Shown: piece after piece, positions 16,872 through 25,693 of the stretch
How the letters are laid out: each line of letters starts with the position of its first letter
Position numbering within the stretch: the stretch's first letter is position 1
From: CAIZGX01 sp044371675
Lineage (GTDB): Bacteria; Bacteroidota; Bacteroidia; Flavobacteriales_D; Sanyastnellaceae
Direction of reading: 5' to 3'
DNA: 53,857 nt
Assembly: GCA_044371675.1 (NCBI GenBank)
Contig: JBILTF010000004.1
Span: forward strand, 1 to 53,857
Position numbers and translations under genes: made by a program
Notes under the pieces: generated by a model
What the model was told of the DNA's origin: nothing
Databases searched by the model: none
What the model saw: the letters and a program-made list of their open reading frames with translations, nothing else

Positions 16872-19052
16872 ATGAAAACATCTGTGACGTCATGCGTCTT
16901 ACTATTTCTTGTTTCCTTCGCGCATGCGCAAGTAGATCATTGGGAAACCGCTGTTTTCGACACGCTTGAATGGCGTTACATCTTGCCAAACACGAATACA
17001 CCAAGTAACTGGATTGACCCTTCCTTCGACGATGCTGCATGGGCTGTTGGAAATGGTGGCTTCGGATTCGGAGATGCCGACGATGGAACAACTATTCCAA
17101 CAGGAAACATTTCCGTTTACCATCGCATTCACTTCAACATAAACAACTGGAATGAAATTTCGAAATTCATTTTAAACATGGATTACGACGATGCCTATGT
17201 CGCATACTTAAATGGCGTTGAAATTTCCCGTTCAAATATTTCCACTGCTGGTCAGCCTGCTTGGAACGATGGTGCAGACGGACAGCACGAAGCAGTTATG
17301 TATCAAGGCGGATTGCCTGATGAAGTTATCTTTCTAACGCAAGACTACCTTTCAATCTTGAACAACGGCGACAATGTTTTTTGTGTGGAAGCGCACAACA
17401 TTACTACCAATTCCGGAGACATAACCTCTAGGCCTTTTCTTCATGTAGGAATTACAACAAGTAACACCTATTTCGGAACACCTCCGTCTTGGTTCGTTCC
17501 CCCGTTCGAATTTTACAAATCAAATCTTCCTATTGTTGTTTTAAACACCTTTGGCATTGAAATTCCAGATGAGCCTAAAATAGATGCTGAGATGGGAATC
17601 ATTTTTAACGGCGAAGGACAAATGAATTATCTCACGGATTCATTAAACGAATTCTTTGGACCAATTGCCATTGAAACAAGAGGTTCCTCTTCCAGCAGCT
17701 TTCCTGCTAAATCATACGGATTAGAGACCCGCGGACCAGATAGCGTGAATTACAACGCATCAATTTTCAATTGGCCTGCCGACAACGATTGGATCTTGTA
17801 TGCGCCATATACAGACAAATCAATGATACGAAATATACTTACGTATCATCTCGGAAATGAAATGGGACGTTGGACGCCGCGTACTAAATTATGCGAGCTC
17901 ATGTTGAACGGAGAATATATGGGAGTCTATGTATTCATGGAGCGAATTAAACAGAATCCAGGAAGAGTGAACGTCGACGAACTACTTCCAACCGACACAT
18001 TAAACAACGAATTATCGGGTGGATATATTCTGAAAGTGGATAAGACAACTGCGGGGGGTGTCATTGCATGGGACTCACCATATCCCGCTCAGACACCAAG
18101 TAACGCGACCATTGGCATACAAATGCACGACCCTGAACTTATTGAGTTGCATCCTTCGCAACTCAATTACATTCAGACCTATTTCACCGATTGGGAGGAT
18201 GCTCTCGTCTCTTCAAACTTTGATGATCCGATTCAAGGGTATCGCAGTTATATAGATGTTCCCTCATTCATCGACTTCTTCCTTGTTAATGAAATTTCAA
18301 AGAATGTAGACGGATATCGAATCTCTTCATTCTTTTACAAGGAGCGATTTAGTGAAGGAAACAAATTGGTCGCAGGACCTCTTTGGGATTTCAACATCGC
18401 TTGGGGTAATTCAGACTATTGCGAAGGTGGAGAAACATACGGATGGGAAATTAACTTCAACACAGTCTGTGGCGGAGGAAACAACCCTTCATGGTGGAAC
18501 AGATTATTGGAAGACAGCCTTTACGCAAATGAAGTGAATTGCAGATGGAATGAGTTGCGCGCTACCCTGCTTGATACAACCTATTTGAATAACTATATCG
18601 ACAGTCTAGCTCTAATTCTTGAGACTCCTGCAACGCGTCACTATCAGCGTTGGCCAATTCTGGGAAACTATGTGTGGCCAAACAATTTTATTGGGAACAC
18701 CTTCCAAGAAGAAATTGATTTCTTGAAATTTTGGATCGGAGATCGCATTGCTTGGATGGACGCGAACATGTTCGGCACATGCGACACAACAGTGTATGTT
18801 TCCGATTTGAACAATGTTCATTTCCACATTTATCCGAATCCAACCAACGATATTTTATATGTTGAAACACCTTTCGAGAAAAACTTTGAAATAAAAGTCT
18901 ACACGACACAAGGCACATTGGTTCAGCGTTTTCAGCGAGCGAATGCTTCGCGAACTGCACTGTCACTTGGAAATCTTCCAAAAGGAATGTACTTCATTCA
19001 AATTAAAAACGACAATCAAACTTTCACCACTCAAAAAATAATCGTACAATGA
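16872..19052 (+). CDS. CotH-family protein kinase-like T9SS substrate
   Basis: A 726-residue secreted protein: signal peptide (MKTSVTSCVLLFLVSFAHA), an N-terminal jelly-roll-like domain (~20-195: WIDPSFDDAAWAVGNGGFGFGD, YVAYLNGVEISRS), a CotH domain (~220-620) and a T9SS sorting domain at the end (FHIYPNPTNDILYVE ... TQKIIV). CotH landmarks are present: KSYGLETRG, WILYAPYTDKSMIRN, MNGEYMGVYVFMERIK-like, GPLWDFNIAWGN. CotH proteins are atypical kinases known from spore coats and eukaryote-pathogen surfaces; in Bacteroidota they are usually exported and their substrate is unknown. It is coupled to the next gene by a 4-nt overlap. Confidence 0.92.
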   Translation: MKTSVTSCVLLFLVSFAHAQVDHWETAVFDTLEWRYILPNTNTPSNWIDPSFDDAAWAVGNGGFGFGDADDGTTIPTGNISVYHRIHFNINNWNEISKFILNMDYDDAYVAYLNGVEISRSNISTAGQPAWNDGADGQHEAVMYQGGLPDEVIFLTQDYLSILNNGDNVFCVEAHNITTNSGDITSRPFLHVGITTSNTYFGTPPSWFVPPFEFYKSNLPIVVLNTFGIEIPDEPKIDAEMGIIFNGEGQMNYLTDSLNEFFGPIAIETRGSSSSSFPAKSYGLETRGPDSVNYNASIFNWPADNDWILYAPYTDKSMIRNILTYHLGNEMGRWTPRTKLCELMLNGEYMGVYVFMERIKQNPGRVNVDELLPTDTLNNELSGGYILKVDKTTAGGVIAWDSPYPAQTPSNATIGIQMHDPELIELHPSQLNYIQTYFTDWEDALVSSNFDDPIQGYRSYIDVPSFIDFFLVNEISKNVDGYRISSFFYKERFSEGNKLVAGPLWDFNIAWGNSDYCEGGETYGWEINFNTVCGGGNNPSWWNRLLEDSLYANEVNCRWNELRATLLDTTYLNNYIDSLALILETPATRHYQRWPILGNYVWPNNFIGNTFQEEIDFLKFWIGDRIAWMDANMFGTCDTTVYVSDLNNVHFHIYPNPTNDILYVETPFEKNFEIKVYTTQGTLVQRFQRANASRTALSLGNLPKGMYFIQIKNDNQTFTTQKIIVQ

Positions 19053-19804
19053 AAATAAAATCTATACTCTTCGCAGGACTTGTGGCTATTGCCTTTTCTT
19101 CTTGCGATAAAATTGCTGGCCCTGGTGGCACGTCATCAATTACCGGAACTGTTTCAGGAATTAATGAAAGTTATGGACAGTATGAGTCAATAGAAATCAC
19201 AGTGACTCCTGGAAGTATTTTAGAACACGGAGATTACTTCATCGTGAATCAACTTTCTGGTGACAACTATTACTTCTATTTCAACAATCCTGTTTGGGTG
19301 ACTAGTGCAGATCCTGCTTTACTTGGAAGAACAGGTGTTCAGATAGATTTTTCTTATGATGAAACAAACTTTGAAATCGCTGCTAAAGTAGATTCTGTTC
19401 TAACTGCAAATGTTGGAAACGCTTTCAACGTCACAACCAGTGGGGACATTGTAACACTTACTGCTACTGAAATGGGAAACATTCCTGATCCAGATGATGT
19501 TACAACCTCCTTCTTCGTCGATGTTTCTAATCAAGGACAAGTGGGCAGTATTGGCACTGAAACTCCGATGACCGACATGCGCGTTTACTTGTGCTACGGC
19601 GAAAATGAATTTTATGATGAATCAACGAAGACAGGAGCTAACGGAGCTTTCTCTTTCCGTAATCTTCAAATTGGAAAGTATTCTGTTTACGTATTATCGA
19701 AAGACAGCGCCACTCAAGAATATACCATTCCTGTTCGTCAAGAAATTGAAATTACTGCGGATGGAAGTGTTGTTGAAGTTGGAAATTTGTTTATTCAGCA
19801 TTAA
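19049..19804 (+). CDS. Lipoprotein of unknown function in the CotH operon
   Basis: A 251-residue lipoprotein: signal sequence with lipobox FSSC (Cys at residue 19). The acidic, beta-rich mature part has two blocks; the second (~150-250) resembles a carboxypeptidase-regulatory/transthyretin-like fold (GANGAFSFRNLQIGKYSVYVLSKD, IEITADGSVVEVGNLFI). The start overlaps the CotH stop (ATGA at 19049-19052). It probably sits on the periplasmic or outer face and may assist CotH or the barrel encoded next. No enzymatic motif seen. Confidence 0.85.
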   Translation: MKIKSILFAGLVAIAFSSCDKIAGPGGTSSITGTVSGINESYGQYESIEITVTPGSILEHGDYFIVNQLSGDNYYFYFNNPVWVTSADPALLGRTGVQIDFSYDETNFEIAAKVDSVLTANVGNAFNVTTSGDIVTLTATEMGNIPDPDDVTTSFFVDVSNQGQVGSIGTETPMTDMRVYLCYGENEFYDESTKTGANGAFSFRNLQIGKYSVYVLSKDSATQEYTIPVRQEIEITADGSVVEVGNLFIQH

Positions 19805-19823
19805 AACAATTTAATCAGAACTA

Positions 19824-20567
19824 ATGAAACGCTTAGCTCTCATACTATTGCTAGCCCTACCAAGTCTGGCTTGGTCACAAAACGATTTTTTCAATCGAAA
19901 TGAAATAGGCCTAAAGATCAAACCTACTAAGCGATTTTCTGCTACGCTTTCAGGACAATACCGTTGGAATGTTTCGGATAAAGTGTATTCGAAAACGTTG
20001 TTCACGGCACGATTGAAATACGACATAGCGAAACCATTTTCAATTCTGGCTACATACAGAAGGACATGGATGCCGAATGATTTCTTCTATCTCGATAATC
20101 AAGTAAACACCTACGGTCATCGATTCGCAGCGGGATTCTCATGGGACATTTTGAGAACATTCAAATCAAAAGCAAAATCAAGTTTGAAGTACACTTCAAA
20201 ATACCAGAAAGAATTCTTCAAGTACAAACGGGAACAGATTTATTGGAGAAACCGATTATCGTTAGACCTTCACATTGGCTTGAAAAGAATGACTCCTGTT
20301 TTGAGTGCCGAGAACTTTTTGAGAACAAATGAATATTACCAGCTCGTAAATGGCGTTTCTGTTACATCGGGTGCTGTGACTGAAATGCGCTACGGTTTTG
20401 GATTGAATTTCGACTTACCTAAAAACCATGAAATTCAAATCGGAACGCTTTACCGCAATCTTAAAACGAAAAAGAATGATGCTTGGGTTATGCAATTTTC
20501 TTATTTCTATACCATTGAAAAGAAAAAGGAAAAAGCTACACGAACTATTGGTGTTCCTGAGTTTTGA
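19824..20567 (+). CDS. DUF2490 family outer-membrane protein
   Basis: A 247-residue protein with a signal peptide (MKRLALILLLALPSLAWSQ) and strong beta-barrel periodicity (FSATLSGQYRWNVSDKVYSK, FSILATYRRTWMPNDFFYL, MRYGFGLNFDLPKNHEIQIGTLYRNL, AWVMQFSYFYTIE). It matches the DUF2490 barrels that accompany CotH genes in Bacteroidota, and it lies 19 nt after the lipoprotein gene in the same operon. Function unknown; it may be an outer-membrane channel or anchor. Confidence 0.85.
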   Translation: MKRLALILLLALPSLAWSQNDFFNRNEIGLKIKPTKRFSATLSGQYRWNVSDKVYSKTLFTARLKYDIAKPFSILATYRRTWMPNDFFYLDNQVNTYGHRFAAGFSWDILRTFKSKAKSSLKYTSKYQKEFFKYKREQIYWRNRLSLDLHIGLKRMTPVLSAENFLRTNEYYQLVNGVSVTSGAVTEMRYGFGLNFDLPKNHEIQIGTLYRNLKTKKNDAWVMQFSYFYTIEKKKEKATRTIGVPEF

Positions 20568-20575
20568 TATATTTG
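20568..20575 (+). promoter_or_regulatory. -7 promoter box, leaderless arrangement
   Basis: TATATTTG ends exactly 4 nt before the ATG at 20580. A TTG at 20548-20550 (17 nt upstream of the box) could be the -33 element. The box directly follows the stop codon of the DUF2490 gene, giving the lipoprotein gene its own promoter. Confidence 0.55.
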
Positions 20576-20579
20576 CTTC

Positions 20580-21203
20580 ATGAAGAAGCTTATTTTATTC
20601 ATCCTATTATTTGCTACAATCTTAAGTTCATGTAGCATTGAAAAAAGAGTTTATCAATCGGGTTATTACATTTCCGGAAGATCTTCTTCTCCGAAAGAAG
20701 AGAAAATCCAAAAGCAACTTCTGCCTGTAATATTTTCAGAATCTGTAACGACTATTACTAAGGAGGACTCATCTAAGGTCATCGAGCACGAAGACACCGC
20801 GAGTATAAGACTCAATGAATCATACCCGAGAATTGAATCTTCGCATGCAACTCAGATTCCGCCTCATGAAATTCCAATCTCCGCTATACTTGCCAGTGAT
20901 TCTATTCCTAATGAATCAAAAGTGTTAAATGAGAAATATGAAAAAAATCATGCGTTAAAAAATAAAATTAGGAAAATTGCACATTACCCCTTGGTTGTTG
21001 CAATGTATGCATTTTACATGACCTGGTTAATTTTTCTTATTTACCTCTTTAGCACAATGTCTAGTGCGGTGCTTGTAGCCTCATTAGCTATTTTTGCCGC
21101 CGCCTTAATATTGGTAATTCCCTTAGCAAGTATTTATCTCGTTTTATCAATAATTACAAAAAAGCAACGTCGAAAACTGAGAAAAATGGGAGTGGTGAAA
21201 TGA
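20580..21203 (+). CDS. Lipoprotein with two C-terminal membrane helices
   Basis: A 207-residue protein: lipobox LSSC (Cys 18) followed by SIEKRVYQSGYYISGR, a phrase I know from many short Flavobacteriia lipoproteins, then an acidic linker, and two hydrophobic helices (~137-158 and ~165-190) ending in a basic tail (KKQRRKLRKMG). The mix of lipid anchor and two helices is typical of this lineage-specific family, whose function is unknown. It probably has its own promoter immediately upstream. Confidence 0.75.
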   Translation: MKKLILFILLFATILSSCSIEKRVYQSGYYISGRSSSPKEEKIQKQLLPVIFSESVTTITKEDSSKVIEHEDTASIRLNESYPRIESSHATQIPPHEIPISAILASDSIPNESKVLNEKYEKNHALKNKIRKIAHYPLVVAMYAFYMTWLIFLIYLFSTMSSAVLVASLAIFAAALILVIPLASIYLVLSIITKKQRRKLRKMGVVK

Positions 21204-21236
21204 GGACAATTTCACTTTTCTTCCCTTTTACATAAC

Positions 21237-21326
21237 CCTCGCCATCGGCATTCGTCCGCAGGACATTAGTCTGAAAGACATTCGTGCTTCGCACATTCGT
21301 CCGCAGGACATTCGTATCTTTGATAC
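21237..21326 (+). repeat. Mini-hairpin string C, merging into the promoter of the next gene
   Basis: After cctc: GCC-atc-GGC (21241-21249), GTCC-gca-GGAC (21254-21264), GTCT-gaa-AGAC (21269-21279), GTGC-ttc-GCAC (21284-21294), GTCC-gca-GGAC (21299-21309) and GTATC-ttt-GATAC (21314-21326). Spacers are attc, atta, attc, attc and attc. Five different stem sequences all pair perfectly. The last hairpin contains the -7 box TATCTTTG and ends 3 nt before the ATG at 21330. Confidence 0.92.
21315..21322 (+). promoter_or_regulatory. -7 promoter box inside the last mini-hairpin
   Basis: TATCTTTG matches TAnnTTTG exactly and lies within GTATC-ttt-GATAC. It ends 7 nt before the ATG at 21330, so the transcript would be leaderless or nearly so. 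Confidence 0.6.
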
Positions 21327-21329
21327 ATC

Positions 21330-21950
21330 ATGAACCCTCAAGTAGACATCATACTCGAAGAAGGTTGCGGCCGATGCAAACTAGTCGGCACACCGCAATG
21401 TCGAATCATTATCCGTAATCTAGAAATGAAAGCGCTTCGCGAAATCGCGTTAGAAACTGGATTAGAAGAAGAAGTTAAATGGGGATTCCCAGCTTATACC
21501 TTCAAGAAGAAAAACATTTTCGTGCTAGGAAGCTTCAAAGAATATTCGAGTATTATGTTTTTCAAGGGAGCGTTGCTTAGCGATCCTGAAAATATTTTAG
21601 TTCAACCCACAGAGAATTCAAATTCAGGAAGACAACTTCGATTTACCAATGCGAACGAAATTTTAAAAATTAAAAAGACAATTCTTCAATACATCTTCGA
21701 GGCGACTGAACTTGAAAAATCAGGAGCAAAAGTCGAAGCCAAGAAAACATCGGAATACCCCATGCCCGATGCATTAAAAAACAAATTCAAAGAACTTCCT
21801 GAATTGAAAGCGGCATTTGAAAAACTTACTCCAGGAAGACAACGTGGATACCTTCTGCATTTCTCTCAAGCCAAGCAATCCGCCACTCGCCTCTCTCGCA
21901 TCGAGAAATGCATGGAAGCTATTTTCAACGGAAAAGGCATGAACGAATAA
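21330..21950 (+). CDS. YdeI/OmpD-associated family protein with DUF1801 domain
   Basis: A 206-residue cytosolic protein. The N-terminal ~130 residues match DUF1801 (EEVKWGFPAYTFKKKNIFVLGSF, SIMFFKGALLSDPENIL). The C-terminal part (LKAAFEKLTPGRQRGYLLHFSQAKQ, RLSRIEKCMEAIFNGKG) is the diagnostic YdeI tail. In E. coli and Salmonella YdeI is linked to resistance to antimicrobial peptides and association with OmpD, but the biochemical activity is unknown. It is preceded directly by mini-hairpin string C and is 12 nt upstream of the nuclease gene, so the two may be co-transcribed. Confidence 0.88.
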   Translation: MNPQVDIILEEGCGRCKLVGTPQCRIIIRNLEMKALREIALETGLEEEVKWGFPAYTFKKKNIFVLGSFKEYSSIMFFKGALLSDPENILVQPTENSNSGRQLRFTNANEILKIKKTILQYIFEATELEKSGAKVEAKKTSEYPMPDALKNKFKELPELKAAFEKLTPGRQRGYLLHFSQAKQSATRLSRIEKCMEAIFNGKGMNE

Positions 21951-21961
21951 ATCAAGTTAAA

Positions 21962-22948
21962 ATGAGCAGTCCAAATCGATCTAGAAGAATTCTCATACTC
22001 ATCGCCCTACTCAGCTTGGTCGTTGTGATTGTTTATGCGTTTCAGTCGAGCAGTGAGCCATCTCTTTCAAACACAGAATCGAAACAAGAAGAACAAAAGG
22101 AAGAAATTATTCCAACAGAAAACATCACCCTTCTTGAATATCCTGCTGTTCTTCCCAACGAAAAAATAATATCACACACGGGATACTCTTTCGTTTATTC
22201 GGAAGAACATGAGCAAGCGAAATGGATAGCGTATGAACTTACCAAAGAAGAAACGAACAGCCTCTTCGAGCGTACCGACAAGTTTCTTGTCGATCCATTC
22301 GTGTCAACAGGTACTGCAGAAAACAGTGACTACTTAAAATCTGGATACGACAAAGGACACTTAGCACCCGCCGGCGATATGGGATGGTCTGCTATTACGA
22401 TGAAAGAAAGTTTTTACCTCAGCAACATGAGCCCACAACTGCCCGGATTCAATCGAGGTGTTTGGAAACGATTAGAAGAATTGATGCGCTCATGGGCGAT
22501 TGACAATAAAGCTATTTATATTGTAACAGGGCCTCTACTATCAAAAGGACTTCCCTCCATTGGAAGCAATGGTGTGTCTATTCCAAACTATTATTACAAG
22601 GTAATTTTAGACTATACACAACCCGAAATTCATGCGATTGGATTTGTTCTTCCTAACGCATCTTCAAGCGCATCGCTGAGCACGTTTGCAGTGAGCATTG
22701 ATGAAGTTGAAAGACAAACTGGGATTGATTTTTTTCCGGCCTTGCCAGATGATCAAGAAACAAAACTTGAAAAAGAAATTTGCCAAAGCTGTTGGCAATG
22801 GCAAGCTTCTAAAACGAATAACCGTTCGGGATCCAATCACAAATCAGGAACTTCCGTTCAATGTTCCGGAATTACAAAAGCTGGAGCTCGTTGCAAGCGT
22901 ATGACATTAAGCGAGAATGGGAGATGTTACCAGCATGGAGGCAACTAA
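21962..22948 (+). CDS. Membrane-anchored DNA/RNA non-specific endonuclease (NUC1 family)
   Basis: A 328-residue protein: an N-terminal membrane anchor (~9-28, ILILIALLSLVVVIVYAF), a linker, the NUC1 endonuclease domain (~70-255) and a short Cys/His tail. The catalytic stretch is YDKGHLAPAGDM, where the family normally has DRGH; the general-base His is kept and Arg is Lys. The Mg-binding Asn region (SNMSPQLPGFNRGVWKRLE) is intact. The tail (CSGITKAGARCKRMT ... GRCYQHGG) has C-C-C-H spacing that could bind zinc. It probably acts outside the inner membrane on extracellular nucleic acid. I chose the ATG at 21962; the frame extends back to 21908 inside the preceding gene. Confidence 0.9.
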   Translation: MSSPNRSRRILILIALLSLVVVIVYAFQSSSEPSLSNTESKQEEQKEEIIPTENITLLEYPAVLPNEKIISHTGYSFVYSEEHEQAKWIAYELTKEETNSLFERTDKFLVDPFVSTGTAENSDYLKSGYDKGHLAPAGDMGWSAITMKESFYLSNMSPQLPGFNRGVWKRLEELMRSWAIDNKAIYIVTGPLLSKGLPSIGSNGVSIPNYYYKVILDYTQPEIHAIGFVLPNASSSASLSTFAVSIDEVERQTGIDFFPALPDDQETKLEKEICQSCWQWQASKTNNRSGSNHKSGTSVQCSGITKAGARCKRMTLSENGRCYQHGGN

Positions 22949-23028
22949 ATACCCCACAAAAAGTTATAAACAAAAACTATAATTTCATAAAAACTATTGA
23001 TAGGCTGTATACGACGTTAGCTTCTAGA

Positions 23029-23042
23029 TTTGACCCGTCAAA
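23029..23042. promoter_or_regulatory. Inverted repeat upstream of katG
   Basis: TTTGA-cccg-TCAAA lies 26 nt before the katG ATG. It could be an operator or a leader hairpin; no known peroxide-regulator motif is evident. Confidence 0.3.
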
Positions 23043-23067
23043 CAAGAAATAACTTAAACAGTTTTCA

Positions 23068-25329
23068 ATGAAAAAAATCCTAGTAATTACAGGACTCGTT
23101 GCAGCAGTAAATGCTTCTGCGCAACCGCATGAAGCAATGCAAGGGCAATGTCCCTTTCACCCTTCAGCATCACCTCAAAAAACAGAGGTGATTGGCAGCG
23201 GACAAAACAACAGAGATTGGTGGCCAAATGCCCTAAACCTGGAAGTTCTTCGCCAGAACTCAAGTCTTTCTAATCCAATGGATGCGCAATTCACTTATGA
23301 AAAGGCATTCACAACATTGGATTATTTCGCGTTGAAAAAAGACATCAACGCTCTTCTTACAAACAGTCAAGATTGGTGGCCTGCAGACTTCGGTAACTAC
23401 GGACCGTTCTTTGTCCGCATGGCATGGCACAGCGCAGGAACGTACAGAACAGGCGACGGACGCGGTGGTACACGCTCTGGAATGGAACGCTTCGCTCCAC
23501 AAAACAGCTGGCCAGATAACGCGAACTTAGACAAAGCACGCAGACTTCTTTGGCCAATAAAACAGAAATATGGCAATCAAATTTCTTGGGCAGACCTAAT
23601 GATTCTTACGGGCAATGTTGCTCTTGAGAACATGGGCTTCAAGACATTCGGATTTGGAGGTGGACGCGTTGATGTTTGGGAGCCGGAGCAATATGTTTAT
23701 TGGGGACCTGAAACGAAATGGTTAGACGACAAGCGCTACACTGAAGGAAGACAACTTGAAAAGCCGTTAGCTGCTGTTCAAATGGGATTGATCTATGTGA
23801 ATCCTGAAGGACCTAATGGAAATCCTGATCCTCTTGCTTCCGCGAAAGACATTCGCGAAACATTTGGTCGCATGGGAATGAATGACGAAGAAACCGTTGC
23901 GCTTATCGCCGGCGGACACACCTTCGGCAAAACTCACGGTGCTGGAAGTGCCTCTCACGTAGGCGAAGCACCTGAAGGCGCTGGAATTGAAGAGCAAGGT
24001 TTGGGTTGGAAAAGTGATTTCAATTCAGGAAAAGGAAAAGATGCGATTACATCTGGACTTGAAGTAATTTGGAATTCAACGCCAACGCAATGGAGCAACC
24101 GATACTTCACTACTCTATTCAACAATGAATGGGAATTGACGACCAGTCCTGCTGGTGCAAAACAATGGACTCCGAAAAACGGTGTGGCTAACGTTCCTGA
24201 TGCTTTCGATCCAAATAAAAAACATATGGCAGGTATGCTTACCACCGACATCGCATTGCGCGTTGATCCTGCTTATGAGAAAATATCTAGAAGATTTCTG
24301 GAACATCCTGAAGAGTTCGCTGACGCATTCGCTCGCGCTTGGTTCAAGTTAACCCATCGCGACATGGGACCAAAAAGCACATATCTCGGTCCTGAAATCC
24401 CGAAAGAGAATTTAGCCTGGCAAGATCCTATTCCTGTATTGAATCATGCAACTATTGATAATTCTGATATTGCGATTTTAAAAACACAATTGCTTTCTTC
24501 TGGAATTTCAATCAGCGAGATGGTAACCACTGCTTGGGCATCTGCTTCGACCTATAGAAATTCAGACCGTCGCGGTGGGGCTAACGGAGCGCGCATTCGT
24601 CTTGCTCCGCAGAAAGACTGGGAAGTGAACAATCCAAAGCAATTGGCTAAAGTTCTTGGTGCTTACGAAAAGATTCAAAAGGAATTCAACAACAAAACCA
24701 AGGATGGTAAGAAGGTTTCAATGGCTGACTTAATTGTTCTTGCGGGAAACATTGCGGTTGAAGAAGCTGCGAAAAACGCGGGTACGACTATCACTATTCC
24801 TTTCACAGCAGGAAGAATGGATGCAACCCAAGAGCAAACAGATGCTACATCTTTTGCCGTGCTTGAACCAATGGCCGATGGATTCAGAAACTACTTGAAA
24901 ACGAAGTATACTGTTCCAACTGAAGCGTTATTGGTTGACAAAGCACAATTGCTAACCCTTTCAGCGCCAGAGATGACCGTGCTTGTTGGTGGTATGCGTT
25001 CATTGCATGCGAATTTCGACAATTCGAACAACGGTATTTTCGTTTCAAAGAAAGATCAACTTTCGAATGACTTCTTCGTTCAGTTGTTAGACATGAATGT
25101 GATCTGGACCGCTGTGAATGCCGATGACGAGTTGTTTGAAGGAAGAGACCGCAAGATAGGTGATGTTAAATACATGGCAACGCGTGCCGATTTGATCTTC
25201 GGTTCGAATTCTGAATTGCGTGCGGTTGCAGAAGTGTATGCTAGCAACGATGCGAAAGAGAAATTCGTTTTGGACTTTGCTAAAGCTTGGACCAAAGTGA
25301 TGAACTTGGATCGTTTCGATGTGAAATAA
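23068..25329 (+). CDS. katG: Catalase-peroxidase with signal peptide
   Basis: A 753-residue bifunctional heme enzyme that removes H2O2 by catalase and peroxidase activity. Both the active N-terminal and the degenerate C-terminal peroxidase halves are present. The distal Arg117, Trp120 and His121 lie in FVRMAWHSAG; the Met-Tyr-Trp adduct needed for catalase activity can be built from Trp120, Tyr243 (LIYVNPEG) and Met269 (GRMGMND); the proximal His284 is in AGGHTFGKTHG. Residues 1-18 (MKKILVITGLVAAVNASA) form a signal peptide, so the enzyme is probably periplasmic, as for KatP-like forms. It is a single gene closed by a strong terminator at 25347-25374. Confidence 0.97.
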   Translation: MKKILVITGLVAAVNASAQPHEAMQGQCPFHPSASPQKTEVIGSGQNNRDWWPNALNLEVLRQNSSLSNPMDAQFTYEKAFTTLDYFALKKDINALLTNSQDWWPADFGNYGPFFVRMAWHSAGTYRTGDGRGGTRSGMERFAPQNSWPDNANLDKARRLLWPIKQKYGNQISWADLMILTGNVALENMGFKTFGFGGGRVDVWEPEQYVYWGPETKWLDDKRYTEGRQLEKPLAAVQMGLIYVNPEGPNGNPDPLASAKDIRETFGRMGMNDEETVALIAGGHTFGKTHGAGSASHVGEAPEGAGIEEQGLGWKSDFNSGKGKDAITSGLEVIWNSTPTQWSNRYFTTLFNNEWELTTSPAGAKQWTPKNGVANVPDAFDPNKKHMAGMLTTDIALRVDPAYEKISRRFLEHPEEFADAFARAWFKLTHRDMGPKSTYLGPEIPKENLAWQDPIPVLNHATIDNSDIAILKTQLLSSGISISEMVTTAWASASTYRNSDRRGGANGARIRLAPQKDWEVNNPKQLAKVLGAYEKIQKEFNNKTKDGKKVSMADLIVLAGNIAVEEAAKNAGTTITIPFTAGRMDATQEQTDATSFAVLEPMADGFRNYLKTKYTVPTEALLVDKAQLLTLSAPEMTVLVGGMRSLHANFDNSNNGIFVSKKDQLSNDFFVQLLDMNVIWTAVNADDELFEGRDRKIGDVKYMATRADLIFGSNSELRAVAEVYASNDAKEKFVLDFAKAWTKVMNLDRFDVK

Positions 25330-25346
25330 AAATGTGAATCGTTTTG

Positions 25347-25374
25347 AAAAGGCCGGCATTTGTCGGCCTTTTTT
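25347..25374. terminator. Bidirectional intrinsic terminator
   Basis: AAAA-GGCCG-gcatttgt-CGGCC-TTTTTT. It has an A run on one side and a T run on the other, and so serves katG on the plus strand and the SdpI gene on the minus strand, whose stop (25373) it touches. Confidence 0.9.
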
Positions 25375-25690
25375 ATTTCAACCTTTTTTCGGTTTGAAAG
25401 AAAAGGTTTATCACGCTCGTTACAAGCAGCAACATCGAAATAAGTGTAGACACTTCCGCCGAGATTGGCAATACCGCGAGGATAAAAGCCATCACAAACA
25501 TGATTAATCCTTGCTTCAACATGAGTTGAGAAGAAAAGCGTTGGGCCAAATCCCAATTCTCTTGGTTCTTCATGCTACGCGAAGTTCGATAGCCGTAAAT
25601 GCTATTGATTTTCTTAGGTGGAAATTTGAGTGTGATGAAGGCTGCTAATGCAAAGACAAATCCCACGATGAATAATGGAAGTGCACCCAT
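25373..25690 (-). CDS. SdpI-family small membrane protein
   Basis: A 105-residue protein with three membrane helices (~4-22, ~58-76, ~80-98) and the SdpI-family signature between helices 1 and 2 (PPKKINSIYGYRTSRSMKNQENWDLAQ). In Bacillus SdpI is an immunity protein against the SdpC toxin, but most family members in other phyla have unknown roles and no toxin gene is seen next to this one. It starts 3 nt after the antitoxin-like regulator gene, so it is co-transcribed with that toxin-antitoxin unit. Confidence 0.88.
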   Translation of the reverse strand: MGALPLFIVGFVFALAAFITLKFPPKKINSIYGYRTSRSMKNQENWDLAQRFSSQLMLKQGLIMFVMAFILAVLPISAEVSTLISMLLLVTSVINLFFQTEKRLK

Positions 25691-25693
25691 GGC

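Noticed and set aside
21237..21326. CRISPR array
   Set aside because: The repeated part is only a 4-nt spacer plus a variable palindrome with a period of 13-17 nt; there is no constant repeat of 23 nt or more and no cas gene.
23068..25329. Gene fusion or duplication artefact in katG because of two peroxidase-like halves
   Set aside because: Two halves are normal for catalase-peroxidases; the C-terminal half is always degenerate.
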